From: CAYGLF01 sp964350945
GTDB taxonomy: Bacteria; Chlamydiota; Chlamydiia; Chlamydiales; JAAZZY01
Direction: 5' to 3'
Assembly (NCBI GenBank): GCA_964350945.1
Contig: CAYGLF010000001.1
Coordinates: 248,001 to 312,000, forward strand
Length of the DNA stretch: 64,000 nucleotides
The notes beneath the pieces are model-generated. The model did not search any database, was not told the origin of the DNA, and was given only the letters and a program-made list of their open reading frames with translations. Within the stretch, counting starts at the first letter, position 1; each line of letters begins with the position of its first letter. Positions 35,378 to 44,818 of the stretch are shown here, piece after piece. Both the position numbers and the translations under genes were made by a program.

Positions 35378-37120
35378 ATGCCGTATTTAGAACACTCTGA
35401 AGATCTTATTTGGGTAAAACCCAAGACTGATGAAGAGGTCATTAAAAGAATCCAGTATGAATTTAATGTACATGAGGTCACCGCTCATTTGTTGGTAAAT
35501 CGTAAAATTTATGAATTTGACTCCATCAATAGATTCCTCTATTCAAAGCTCCCTGATTTAATTGACCCATACCTTTTTCCCGGCATGGATGATGCGGTTA
35601 ACCGTATCTGCCAAGCGATCGATAAAAAGGAAAGTATCTTAATCTATGGGGACAATGATGTTGATGGGATGACAGGTACCGCGTTACTTACTGATTTTCT
35701 AAGAACACTAGGAGCACAAGTTTACTTTTACGTCCCTAATAGGAATACGCTCAAACAGTCTGTCATTGTTGATGCCCTACATTTTGCAATTGAGCATACT
35801 TGCAAACTGCTCATTACTGTCGACTGCAGCATCACCACGACCGACGAGATTAATGAATTGCTCAAAGACAAAGTAGAAATTATCATTACAGACCACCACG
35901 AGCCTACTGCCAATCTCCCCCATTGCATAGCCACTCTCAATCCCAAACTACTTAATACTACCTACCCTAACCGAGAGCTAACTGGTGTCGGCGTTGCTTT
36001 TAAATTAGCACACGCTCTGACCAATCACCTACTTGCCAATCAAAAGATTGACCCGAAAAAAATTGACCTTAAAAATTATCTAGATTTAGTCGCTCTTGGA
36101 ACCGTAGCAGATATGGGAGCCTTAACTGGAGAGAATCGTATTTTTGTCCAATATGGCCTTCGGCAGTTTAAAAAAACTTCACGCATTGGTCTTAAAAAAC
36201 TTTTTGACCTATGCGACCTTGGTTCCCAGGAAATTACGGCGAACACAATCGCTTCTAAAATAGCCCCACGCATGAATAGCCTAGGCCGCATTGCTGACCC
36301 ACGTCGGGGGGTAGAGTTTCTGCTTGTAAAAGACGCTACTTTAGCAGAGTCCATGGCCAAAGAACTCGACTTAAATAATATTGAACGACAAAAAATTGAG
36401 AGAGTCGTAACCAATGAAATTGAGGAGTTTATTAACTTTAACACCGAACTTTTAAAAGAACGGGCCATTGTCCTCTCATCTAAAAATTGGCACCCTGGAA
36501 TTATCCCTATTTTAAGCGCTAAAATAGCCAAAAGATACAACCGCCCTACCTTAATTATTTCCATTGATAAAAGTGGTTACGGCAAGGGCTCTATGCGCAC
36601 GATTAAGGAATTTCCTCTGCTGCCTTTTTTGAAAAAAAATGCCTCACTACTCGTGAACTTTGGGGGCCATGATATGGCCTCGGGCCTGACCATTGCTGAA
36701 AAAAATATCCCTCAATTGAAAAAAGCATTTATCGATGATGCTAATAAATCCCTCCATATCCAAGATGTACGTTCTAAGCTATACTTAGATGCCGAAACCA
36801 ATTTCTGTGATTTAAACTTCGAGCTTATGGATTCGTTAAAGCTGCTTGAACCCTTTGGAAATGAAAACCCTCCACCTATTCTCTATTGCCATGCTAGGCA
36901 AGCGTGGGCCCCTAAAATCATTAACAAACTACACCTGAAGCTTTTTTTAGAGCAAGGCGATCGCTTTTTAGAAGGGATTGCAATAGGGATGGCACACCGA
37001 CGCAAAGAACTTTATAAAAAAGGTCTTGCTCTTAAAATTGCCTACACCCCCCAGGTAAACTATTACCATAATAAAGCCAGTATCCAACTTGTGATTCGAG
37101 ACTTTAAAATTATGTCCTAG
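35378..37120 (+). CDS. recJ: Single-stranded-DNA-specific exonuclease RecJ
   Basis: 5'-3' ssDNA exonuclease of recombination and mismatch repair. 580 aa. DHH-family motifs: ILIYGDNDVDGMTGTALL (motif I), ITVDCSIT (II), IIITDHHEP (III, DHH), VALGTVADMGALTGENR (IV). DHHA1 domain with LVNFGGHDMASGLTI, then an OB-like C-terminus. GGAGG sits 7-8 bases before the ATG. secDF-recJ-euo-gltX order is, as I recall, conserved in Chlamydia, here with extra genes between. Confidence 0.95.
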   Translation: MPYLEHSEDLIWVKPKTDEEVIKRIQYEFNVHEVTAHLLVNRKIYEFDSINRFLYSKLPDLIDPYLFPGMDDAVNRICQAIDKKESILIYGDNDVDGMTGTALLTDFLRTLGAQVYFYVPNRNTLKQSVIVDALHFAIEHTCKLLITVDCSITTTDEINELLKDKVEIIITDHHEPTANLPHCIATLNPKLLNTTYPNRELTGVGVAFKLAHALTNHLLANQKIDPKKIDLKNYLDLVALGTVADMGALTGENRIFVQYGLRQFKKTSRIGLKKLFDLCDLGSQEITANTIASKIAPRMNSLGRIADPRRGVEFLLVKDATLAESMAKELDLNNIERQKIERVVTNEIEEFINFNTELLKERAIVLSSKNWHPGIIPILSAKIAKRYNRPTLIISIDKSGYGKGSMRTIKEFPLLPFLKKNASLLVNFGGHDMASGLTIAEKNIPQLKKAFIDDANKSLHIQDVRSKLYLDAETNFCDLNFELMDSLKLLEPFGNENPPPILYCHARQAWAPKIINKLHLKLFLEQGDRFLEGIAIGMAHRRKELYKKGLALKIAYTPQVNYYHNKASIQLVIRDFKIMS

Positions 37121-37124
37121 CCCT

Positions 37125-38027
37125 ATGCACTGTCACCATTCAAATTCATGTTCTAATCGAAAAGAAAGCATCAAGGCTTTAAGAAAAACACTTATCATTG
37201 TGTTTTTCTTTATGTTAATCGAACTGATTTTTGGGTGGATTGCAAACAGCTTAGCATTAATCACTGATGCGCTACATATGTTCACAGATGCCGGTGCAAT
37301 CGCCTTAAGCTTATTTGCCTTTTGGATCGCTAAAAGACCTGCCAACAAAGTGCTCACTTACGGTTATCATCGAGCTGAAATCATAGCAGCTCTCGTTTCA
37401 GGATTTTCAACTTGGGGCCTTTCAGTTTGGTTAATTTTTGAAGCAATTCACCGCCTTATCCATCCAGAACCTGTAGAGGGTCCTATGGTTTTGATAGTCG
37501 CCTCTATAGGATTTCTTGCCAATCTTGTGATGATGATGATATTACACAAAAACCAAAAAGATAGCCTCAATGTAAGGGGCGCTTATATCCATATTTTTGG
37601 AGATCTTTTAGGAAGTCTTGGAGTAGTCATTGCGGGAATTTTGCTTATTACAACAAAGTGGTACCCCATCGACCCTCTGATTACGCTTCTTTTTTCACTC
37701 ATTGTGATCTACAGCGCTTGGAAGTTAATCAAAGATACGTTGTGCGTTTTAATGGAGGGCGCCCCACCTAACCTGTCTCCCGATGAAATCCAACGCGATC
37801 TTGAAAATATTGATTGCATACAAGCTGTGCATGACCTGCACATTTGGTCGCTAACAAGTGACCATGTAAATCTGAGCGTTCATCTAGTTTCTGATCAAGG
37901 AAGCCTCTCTTTAGAAAAGGCCCATAAACTCTTAAAAGACAAGTTCAAAATAGCTCATTCTACAATTCAAATTGAGCCCACAAGCGGGTATCAATGCAGC
38001 CCCTGCGAGTTTCATGAAAAAAGCTAG
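37125..38027 (+). CDS. Cation diffusion facilitator (CzcD/ZnT-type) exporter
   Basis: Proton-coupled zinc (or similar divalent metal) efflux across the inner membrane. 300 aa. His/Cys-rich N-terminus (MHCHHSNSCS), then six membrane helices. The metal site in TM2 is ITDALHMFTDAGAIAL (HxxxD) and the TM5 site is YIHIFGDLLGSLGVV (HxxxD), which favours zinc. The C-terminal ferredoxin-like domain contains VHDLHIWSLTSDHVNLSVHL with the regulatory metal His residues. It starts 5 bases after the recJ stop, so probably the same transcript. Confidence 0.92.
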   Translation: MHCHHSNSCSNRKESIKALRKTLIIVFFFMLIELIFGWIANSLALITDALHMFTDAGAIALSLFAFWIAKRPANKVLTYGYHRAEIIAALVSGFSTWGLSVWLIFEAIHRLIHPEPVEGPMVLIVASIGFLANLVMMMILHKNQKDSLNVRGAYIHIFGDLLGSLGVVIAGILLITTKWYPIDPLITLLFSLIVIYSAWKLIKDTLCVLMEGAPPNLSPDEIQRDLENIDCIQAVHDLHIWSLTSDHVNLSVHLVSDQGSLSLEKAHKLLKDKFKIAHSTIQIEPTSGYQCSPCEFHEKS

Positions 38028-38083
38028 CTTGTTATAAATTCCCCAGAATTGCTATCCTGTGATGACATTTTATAGGATTGTGT

Positions 38084-39076
38084 ATGACATATGATTTACT
38101 AACTTTTGGATCGGCTGTAATCGACAAAGTGATTTGTATAAATGATGCATTTCTTGAAAGCAAAAATTTTGAAAAAGGTGGAACACGGGCTTACCTAAAC
38201 CAGGACCAGCAACAACTTATTAATGAAATTTCACCAAATACTATTCTTCCAATTCCCGGAGGTAGCGCGGGAAACACCACTAAAGTAGCCTCAGGATTGG
38301 GTCTTGAGTGTGCCTATATTGCAAAAATAGGAAACGATCAGTGGGGCCAGCTTTACAAAAACAGTTTTATTGAAAGAGATATTAAGCCCTATTTTAGCAC
38401 CAGTAGCTCCCTGCCTACAGGATCCATTTTGTGCCTGATTACACCTGATGGGGAAAGAACTATTTGCCCCGATCTACGAGCCTGCCAAAGCATCCAGGCA
38501 GAAGATATCCAGCCGTCCTATTTTAAATCAGCGCGCCATTTTCATCTAGATGGTTACAACTTTTACTATGAAGATGCTTGCCGACGAGCCTTAGAGTGTG
38601 CTTTGAATGAAGATTGCCCTATTTCTTTAGACATAAGCAGTTTTGAGATCGCAAAATCTCACTTTGAAATGATTACAGGGTACTTAAAAAGCCATGCGAT
38701 TAACCTCTTATTTGCTAACGAACGTGAAGCTGCAGAGCTTACTGGAGAAAAAGACCCTATAAGAGCTTGTGAAGAGCTTTCTAAGTATTGTCCAACAGTA
38801 ACCGTAATGATGGGTGAAAAAGGCTCTGTAACCGCTCATAAAGGTCAGTTATACCTCAAAGAAATCGACACTATTAAACCTCTTGACACAACAGGTGCTG
38901 GAGATATTTTTATTGGAGGTTTTTTGTTTGGAATGCTCTCAGATCTTTCAATTGAAGATTGCATTGAAATAGGAACGGCAACAGCCGCTGAGGGGATTCA
39001 AGTATTTGGAGGCGAGCTCCCAATGAAAACCCTTCATCGGCTGAGGAAAAAATTCTTGAATGCAGCTTTGGTTTAG
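38084..39076 (+). CDS. PfkB-family carbohydrate/nucleoside kinase
   Basis: 330 aa from the ATG at 38084 (MTYDLLTFGSAVIDKVI); a TTG six bases earlier is in frame. Substrate-side motif IPGGSAGNTTKVASGLGL, and the ATP/anion-hole signature DTTGAGDIFIGGFLFG with the catalytic Asp. Adenosine kinase or a ribokinase-like sugar kinase are the closest types; the GGSAGNT start is adenosine-kinase-like, but substrate cannot be fixed by eye. Ends 4 bases into the convergent euo. Confidence 0.85.
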   Translation: MTYDLLTFGSAVIDKVICINDAFLESKNFEKGGTRAYLNQDQQQLINEISPNTILPIPGGSAGNTTKVASGLGLECAYIAKIGNDQWGQLYKNSFIERDIKPYFSTSSSLPTGSILCLITPDGERTICPDLRACQSIQAEDIQPSYFKSARHFHLDGYNFYYEDACRRALECALNEDCPISLDISSFEIAKSHFEMITGYLKSHAINLLFANEREAAELTGEKDPIRACEELSKYCPTVTVMMGEKGSVTAHKGQLYLKEIDTIKPLDTTGAGDIFIGGFLFGMLSDLSIEDCIEIGTATAAEGIQVFGGELPMKTLHRLRKKFLNAALV

Positions 39077-39576
39077 CTAGCTACTTTTCTTCTTCCATTT
39101 TTTTTAGATAAAAATGCTTCACGGTACGCATTCACGTCGTCTTCGTGGATAACCCAAGCAGCTCCCTTGCGAATAGCTTTGAGCATATTCACTCTCGTAG
39201 CATAGTAAATCTTTTGAGCAGGAACTCCTAAAATCTTAGAAACCTGATTGACAGAGAAATATCCTTGATGATTATCAAAAATAAGCTCGCCTTCATACGT
39301 TGACTTACTTCTTGAATACTTATTTCTTCTATACTCTTCTAAATCACGTAGATTAATAGTCCAACGCGTGGAGTCTTTTTGAGCTTTTAGTTTTTCTTGT
39401 TTGATGGCGACATAAATTGCTTGTCGAGTCACCCCATTAATCCGAGCAGCTTCTGTAATAGTAACAGACTGATTTGGGTCCATTGTTTCAGAAACCTGAG
39501 CACTTGAAGTGGCCTCTTGAGCAACTTCTTGGACTCCTATAGAAGAATCACCCATTTGATTGTATTCTTCATTCAT
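39073..39576 (-). CDS. euo: EUO, developmental transcription regulator
   Basis: Chlamydial repressor of late (infectious-form) genes, made early in the cycle. 167 aa. The N-terminal 38 residues are acidic and variable. Then come two MerR/excisionase-like DNA-binding units: SVTITEAARINGVTRQAIYV with KLKAQKDSTRWTINLRDLEE, and YFSVNQVSKILGVPAQKIYY with KGAAWVIHEDDVNAY. The linking segment NKYSRSKSTYEGELIFDN is typical of EUO. AAGGGGG lies 8-9 bases before the ATG. A 530-base AT-rich region upstream carries candidate promoters and possibly self-binding sites. Confidence 0.9.
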   Translation of the reverse strand: MNEEYNQMGDSSIGVQEVAQEATSSAQVSETMDPNQSVTITEAARINGVTRQAIYVAIKQEKLKAQKDSTRWTINLRDLEEYRRNKYSRSKSTYEGELIFDNHQGYFSVNQVSKILGVPAQKIYYATRVNMLKAIRKGAAWVIHEDDVNAYREAFLSKKNGRRKVAS

Positions 39577-40106
39577 AAGTATACCCCCTTAAAAAGATAA
39601 ATAATCAATTGTTAATTAAAATTTAATTTACATTATAACTTTAATTTAATTATGACATAATAACTAATAATAATCAACTATTATACCCATAAAACATATA
39701 TTTTTGTTTATTAACTATAAAAACTTAGTTTATTAAACTTTTTTTAATACTTACTAATTGAACTAAAAATACTCAAATATCTTAGAATAAACAACTTAAC
39801 AGATGTTGCTTTATCCTCTATTTTCCCACTAAAAACAAATTTCCTCCTAAATTTTTAAAGCTTATAAAAAAATAAGGCTCCAGTTTCTAAATAAAAAGTC
39901 TGTGCAGAATTTACTTAAAAACCAAATTTTCCTAAAGTGTTTATATACAAAAACTTACATTCAGTTCATTTTCCCAACTTTAAAGCTACTAACTCTAATT
40001 TTTATAAGGTGCTTTATATTAGATACTTAAGATTTAATATTTGACTTGATTTTTGAATTCTATTCCGTTTATACCTATGTTCAGTAAAAAATAATCAGGA
40101 AATTTC
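39577..40106. other. 530-base AT-rich intergenic region between euo and tsp
   Basis: No reading frame of note on either strand, no RNA gene recognised. It is the longest gene-free stretch in the window and extremely AT-rich, with many TAAT/ATTA words. It separates the divergent euo and tsp genes and must hold both promoters. Length and composition suit multiple binding sites for an AT-preferring regulator such as EUO itself (inference). Confidence 0.6.
39649..39677 (-). promoter_or_regulatory. Putative euo promoter
   Basis: Reading the minus strand: TTGATT (39677-39672), 17 bases, CATAAT (39654-39649), about 75 bases before the euo ATG. A second TATAAT occurs at 39637-39632 without a good -35. 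In such AT-rich DNA these matches are weak evidence. Confidence 0.35.
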
Positions 40107-42050
40107 ATGAGATTTAAATATTTAATTTTTCTTTTCGTCCTTCTAATCCCGATTGAGGTTACGGCAAAAACGGCCCCATTAAAACCAGATGATATCCACG
40201 TTAAGGTTAATGAGCTTCTCTTCAACCATGTTTCTGATAAAAGCCTGAACACAAAAATAATGGAGCGAGCGTTAAATAACTTTGTTGATTACCTAGACCC
40301 TTTAAAAATGTACTTTACCCAAGAAGAGATCCAGCCCTATTTGGAACCCTCTGAAAAAGTGCTAAAAAACACGTTAGCCAGTTTTTACAAAAGTGACTTT
40401 TCTCGCTTTGAAACCATCTACCAAAGCATGCTCCAATGTATTGAAAGGCGAAATGCGTTTGAAAAAGAACTTGAGAATGCCGCATTTATTGATGAGGTTT
40501 CTCTCCATGATCAAGACGAGAACACTTGGTGTAAAAATACCGAAGAGCTCAAGAACAAGCTGTTAAAAGTAAAAAGCATCCAGCATAAAATCTCACAAAA
40601 ATTTGAAGATGACTTTAAAGATAAATTTTTTGCACTTCTTCACAAGAGAAGAATGTGGAGAGAACAAGAGATTAAAGGAGAAAAACTTGAAGATCAACCA
40701 GCAATTGTTTATTCATTTGTTTTAAAGTCAATTGCCTCCGCTTTAGACTCTCAAACAGATTATTTCACTCCCAGTGAAGCCAAGGCGATGATGTCACTTG
40801 TACAGCAAAGACTTCTGGGAGTTGGGGTCAAACTCATGGACGATCTAACAGGCTTTAAGATACTAGAAATTATTGATGGCGGCCCCGCATTTAAACAAGG
40901 GGGAATAAAGATTAATGACAAAATTATTGCTGTGGATGAAGAACCTGTTATGGGAATGGATATCCACCAAGCAGTTCAACTGATTCAAGGCGCCGAAGGT
41001 TCTGTGGTCAAGCTAACTCTCCTACGCCCATCAGAGCATGCTGATCAAGAGGATCAGACTCTTAATGTGACCATTACAAGAGGCGCAGTGGTCATCGAAG
41101 ATACCAGATTACAGGCTTTTACAGAACCCTTTGGTGATGGATCGATTGCTCATTTAATTTTACATGGATTCTATCAAGATCCTAGTAGTTCCTCTTCGCA
41201 AGATCTTTACCAAAAAATTGCAGAGCTGAAAAAAGAGCACCATCTAAAAGGGATAATTTTAGACCTGCGCAATAATGGAGGAGGACTGTTGTCCCAGGCA
41301 ATCTCCATCAGTTCATTTTTTATGGATAATGGGATTGTGGCCTCTACTAAACAGTATGACGGCTCTTTGGTTCATTATAGAAGTGAAGTGGGCCAAAAGC
41401 TATGGGATGGCCCCCTAGTCATCTTAATGAACCGAGCCAGCGCCTCCTCTGCTGAGATCGTTGCTCAGTGCTTGCAGGATTATGGAAGAGCCTTAATTGT
41501 TGGAGATGAGCAAAGCTTTGGTAAAGGAACTTATCAAATAACTTCCATTGTTCCTGAAAAAGGAGAAGTCAACCCACTTGGGGAATACAAGGTGACCCAA
41601 GGCCTTTACTATACCGTTTCTGGGAAAACCCCCCAGCTTGTTGGGGTTTCTGCAGACATTGTCGTCCCTGGCTACTTATCGCAAACTGAATATGGGGAAC
41701 AATACTCAAAATACCCTCTTTCCAACAATTCTATAGAGCCTAACTACAACGACCAAATGTTTGATATTATGCCTTGGAGACGTGAACGTCAGAAAAAAAA
41801 TTACCTAAAAAATATTCAGAAAAAAACAGACTACTTTTCCAAACATATCGAAACATTGCGAGAGAATTCTAAATTACGTATCAGCGCAAATCCAGATTAC
41901 CAATCTTTTATTCGTAGCTTAGAAAAAGACTCTTCTCACGAGGCAAATTTTCATGCCCAAAATGATTTACAACTCCATGAGGGTTTCAACATCATCAAAG
42001 ATTTGATCTACCTTTACGAGAAGGAATCTCTTGCTGAAAAAAAAGCTTAA
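40107..42050 (+). CDS. tsp: Tail-specific protease (Tsp/Prc, S41 family)
   Basis: Periplasmic C-terminal processing protease. 647 aa with signal peptide (MRFKYLIFLFVLLIPIEVTA). N-terminal domain (40-220), PDZ domain (about 230-330: RLLGVGVKL, GPAFKQGGIKINDKIIAVDE), then the S41 catalytic core with LILHGFYQ, GIILDLRNNGGGLLSQAI, nucleophile region NRASASSAEIVAQCLQDYG and Lys in GDEQSFGKGTYQ (Ser/Lys dyad). C-terminal domain DUF3340-like. Homologous to C. trachomatis CT441 as I recall. AGGA precedes the ATG. Stop overlaps the convergent MltA-like gene by 4 bases. Confidence 0.93.
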   Translation: MRFKYLIFLFVLLIPIEVTAKTAPLKPDDIHVKVNELLFNHVSDKSLNTKIMERALNNFVDYLDPLKMYFTQEEIQPYLEPSEKVLKNTLASFYKSDFSRFETIYQSMLQCIERRNAFEKELENAAFIDEVSLHDQDENTWCKNTEELKNKLLKVKSIQHKISQKFEDDFKDKFFALLHKRRMWREQEIKGEKLEDQPAIVYSFVLKSIASALDSQTDYFTPSEAKAMMSLVQQRLLGVGVKLMDDLTGFKILEIIDGGPAFKQGGIKINDKIIAVDEEPVMGMDIHQAVQLIQGAEGSVVKLTLLRPSEHADQEDQTLNVTITRGAVVIEDTRLQAFTEPFGDGSIAHLILHGFYQDPSSSSSQDLYQKIAELKKEHHLKGIILDLRNNGGGLLSQAISISSFFMDNGIVASTKQYDGSLVHYRSEVGQKLWDGPLVILMNRASASSAEIVAQCLQDYGRALIVGDEQSFGKGTYQITSIVPEKGEVNPLGEYKVTQGLYYTVSGKTPQLVGVSADIVVPGYLSQTEYGEQYSKYPLSNNSIEPNYNDQMFDIMPWRRERQKKNYLKNIQKKTDYFSKHIETLRENSKLRISANPDYQSFIRSLEKDSSHEANFHAQNDLQLHEGFNIIKDLIYLYEKESLAEKKA

Positions 42051-43213
42051 GAAGGTTTATCCTTGAGAAACAAAAAATAAAGCTGTCCAACACTTAACAT
42101 GTCTGCAGCTTTTGCGTAAGCCTCATCCCCTGTACCATAAAAAATCTCACAACGACCAGGGCCCATGATGACTCCTCCTGTATCTTGATTTAGAACAAAA
42201 TGTCGGAACGGGTGATTTTTTTTATTTTTGTATAAAGACAGGTCTACGAATGCCAAAGCGGCTTTAGGAAAAAGGCGGCTGTCTGTTGAAATAGATCTCT
42301 CTTTTTTAACAACCACACTTAAAGCACCCGTAGGGCCTTTTTTCTTTTCAGTAAAAAAAATATAGCTTGGGTTGCGGCGCAAATAAAAAGGAAGCTCCGC
42401 GGGATATTTATAAAAATACTTTTCTAAATTTGCTGGCAACACCTCTTTTTTGGTCCATTTTTTATCTGTTAACACCTCTTTAGCCAAGCTAAAACCCACT
42501 GTTGAACAGTTGCGAGCGTGGTAGCCGAGATGGCATAGCGGCTCGCCCTCCAGCTCAATCGCTACCGATCCTTGAAACTGAGCCATATAAGCATCGTAAA
42601 TATTATCTAGATAAACTAACTCTAACCCCTGGTTTGAAAGCACTCCCTGCTGGTCAATCTCTTGGCGAGTCCAGTAGCGATTAACTAGCTTCCCATCGGG
42701 TGTTTTTCTACCCAAGACTTTCCCTTTGGCATCTAAAACTAGGTCGGGCGGCTTTCTGTAAAGAGGGTATTTAAAAGCTCCTTTTTTAGTTCTCGAGCCT
42801 TTGTAAAGCGGCTCAAAATAACCCGTAAATAAGACCCCCTTTCTTTCAGGGGTTCCCACTGATTGGTAGACATCAAACTCCTCTTTAACACGCTGATCAA
42901 ACTCCGCACCATCGATATCAAGCTCTAGAAGCTTGTAAAAATGCTTTAAACTTTGGGTAACCCTTTGGTGGGTGATTCCCTGCTTGGGAAAATTTAGTTT
43001 AGAACTTTTACGATTGAGATATTCTAAACTACACTCTATCGATTCTTGAATCTCTTTTTTGTCAGAAGGTGTGAGGTTTCCAAAAAATGGCATCTTTGAA
43101 GTTTCAGTGACTAACTTCCAAGGAGCACCTTCAGCCCATAAGTAAGTTCCACAAAAGGAAAAGATGGCTAAAAAAAGAATTAAAAATGTTTTAAGGTATG
43201 TTTTAAGTTGCAT
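42047..43213 (-). CDS. mltA: MltA-domain lytic murein transglycosylase
   Basis: Cleaves the MurNAc-GlcNAc bond of peptidoglycan. 388 aa from the ATG at 43213 (MQLKTYLKTFLILFLAIFSF), which begins with a signal peptide. A GTG 42 bases earlier would add residues before the signal, so it was not used. MltA domain: TGYFEPLYKGSRTKKGAFKY then PLYRKPPDL, and LELVYLDNIYDAYMAQFQGS. The C-terminal 3D domain follows: VDLSLYKNKKN, HFVLNQDTGGVIMGPGRCEI and FYGTGDEAYAKA, with the DTGGxIxGpgR and Asp catalytic motif. No clean lipobox, so probably a periplasmic protein. Indicates peptidoglycan remodelling. Confidence 0.9.
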   Translation of the reverse strand: MQLKTYLKTFLILFLAIFSFCGTYLWAEGAPWKLVTETSKMPFFGNLTPSDKKEIQESIECSLEYLNRKSSKLNFPKQGITHQRVTQSLKHFYKLLELDIDGAEFDQRVKEEFDVYQSVGTPERKGVLFTGYFEPLYKGSRTKKGAFKYPLYRKPPDLVLDAKGKVLGRKTPDGKLVNRYWTRQEIDQQGVLSNQGLELVYLDNIYDAYMAQFQGSVAIELEGEPLCHLGYHARNCSTVGFSLAKEVLTDKKWTKKEVLPANLEKYFYKYPAELPFYLRRNPSYIFFTEKKKGPTGALSVVVKKERSISTDSRLFPKAALAFVDLSLYKNKKNHPFRHFVLNQDTGGVIMGPGRCEIFYGTGDEAYAKAADMLSVGQLYFLFLKDKPS

Positions 43214-43241
43214 AAAGCTTCTCGTTAAGGTGCTATAGTCA

Positions 43242-43270
43242 TTGACACATAACACTAAAAAGTTAAAAAT
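43242..43270 (+). promoter_or_regulatory. Putative promoter of gltX
   Basis: Perfect -35 TTGACA (43242-43247), 16-17 bases, TAAAAA/AAAAAT (43264-43270), about 30 bases before the gltX ATG. Poor -10 match. Confidence 0.4.
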
Positions 43271-43300
43271 GTTCGTCCTTTATAGCTTAAAGTAAATTAT

Positions 43301-44818
43301 ATGTCAGCACGAGTTAGAATAGCCCCTTCTCCTACGGGAGACCCCCATGTAGGAACTGCCTATATGGCACTATATAATCTTTTATTTGCAAAGAGCCATG
43401 GCGGTCAATTTATTTTGCGTATTGAAGATACCGATCAAAAGCGTTCTAAGCCTGAATATGAGCAAAATATTTTCAGAGCCCTTCAGTGGTGTGGGCTTCA
43501 ATGGGATGAAGGCCCTGATATCGGGGGTGAGTTTGGACCCTATAGGCAGTCTGAGCGAACCGAAATTTACCAGAAGCATTGTCAAATTCTCCTTGAAAAA
43601 GGATTGGCATATAAGTGTTTTGCAACACCCGAAGAACTAGCTCAAATGCGAGAGGTCAACGCCAAGATGGGGCAAAAGTCTGGCTATGATCGACGCTATC
43701 GTAATTTAAGTGAGGCGGAAATTAAAGATCGACTAGACCGCAAACAACCTTATGTAGTGCGTCTAAAAATGCCTCTAAAAGGAGAATGTGTGATTGAAGA
43801 CGAAGTTAAGGGACGTATTGTGACCCCCTGGGCAGATGTCGATGATCAAGTCCTTCTTAAATCAGACGGCTACCCCACCTACCATCTTGCAAATGTGGTG
43901 GATGACCACCTGATGAAAATCTCTCATGTGATCCGTGGAGATGAATGGCTTCCTTCAACTCCCAAGCATATTTTTCTCTATGAGAGTTTCGGTTGGCAAC
44001 CTCCCAAGTTTATCCATATGCCTCTTTTGTTTGGCACAGACGGAAAAAAACTTTCAAAAAGACGCAACCCCACTTCTATCTTTTTCTATAGGGATAGCGG
44101 ATACTTACCAGAAGCTTTTCTCAATTTCTTGAGTTTAATGGGCTTCAGCATGCCAGATGATCAAGAAATATACAGTTTAGAAGAAATTATTGCCGCGTTT
44201 GACACCAGGCGCCTCGGAACCTCAAGCGCTGTTTTTGATGTTAAAAAACTCGACTGGCTAAACCAACACTATTTAGTACATTCCATTCAAGAGAAGGATT
44301 TGTGGTCCCGCATTCAGGAATGGGGCTTCCAACCAGAATTTATGGAGAAGCTGATGCCACTTTGTCACACTCGCATTAAAACCTTTGGAGAATTTATCGA
44401 GCTTTGCGGCTTTTTCTTTGTCAACCACCTCCCTCTGACTACCGAGCTGCTATGTCCTAAAAAAATCTCCCCTGAACTTGCATGCGCCCTCTTGCAAACT
44501 GTGATTTGGGCCCTTGAAGAAAATGACGATTGGAGCCGTGACCACTTTTTTGAAGTCTCTAAAATCATTGCCGAACAATTTGCTCTCAACCATAAGAAAG
44601 TCATCATTCCCTTGCTCTACGCAGCCCTTACAGGAAAAAGTTCTGGACCCCCTCTTTTTGATTCAGCAACCTTACTGGGAAAAGATCGGACTCGAGCACG
44701 ACTTTTAAAAGCAATGGAAGAACTTGGAGGCTTATCGAACAAGCGCCTTGCTAAGCTGCAAAAATGCTGGGAGAAAAAAGAGTGCCAGCACTTTTTAAAC
44801 CCTGAACCCAAAAATTAA
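43301..44818 (+). CDS. gltX: Glutamyl-tRNA synthetase
   Basis: Class I synthetase charging tRNA-Glu (and, where GatCAB exists, tRNA-Gln). 505 aa. HIGH-type motif APSPTGDPHVGTAYMALYN; KMSKS-type motif GTDGKKLSKRRNP; also ILRIEDTDQKRSKPEYEQNI and GDEWLPSTPKHIFLYE. The C-terminal anticodon-binding helices are present. The cysJ-like gene begins directly after its stop with no spacer, so translation is probably coupled. Confidence 0.96.
   Translation: MSARVRIAPSPTGDPHVGTAYMALYNLLFAKSHGGQFILRIEDTDQKRSKPEYEQNIFRALQWCGLQWDEGPDIGGEFGPYRQSERTEIYQKHCQILLEKGLAYKCFATPEELAQMREVNAKMGQKSGYDRRYRNLSEAEIKDRLDRKQPYVVRLKMPLKGECVIEDEVKGRIVTPWADVDDQVLLKSDGYPTYHLANVVDDHLMKISHVIRGDEWLPSTPKHIFLYESFGWQPPKFIHMPLLFGTDGKKLSKRRNPTSIFFYRDSGYLPEAFLNFLSLMGFSMPDDQEIYSLEEIIAAFDTRRLGTSSAVFDVKKLDWLNQHYLVHSIQEKDLWSRIQEWGFQPEFMEKLMPLCHTRIKTFGEFIELCGFFFVNHLPLTTELLCPKKISPELACALLQTVIWALEENDDWSRDHFFEVSKIIAEQFALNHKKVIIPLLYAALTGKSSGPPLFDSATLLGKDRTRARLLKAMEELGGLSNKRLAKLQKCWEKKECQHFLNPEPKN

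Noticed and set aside
39577..40106. Replication origin, suggested by the AT-rich gap
   Set aside because: No DnaA-box cluster (TTATCCACA-like) was seen and no origin-type neighbours are present.
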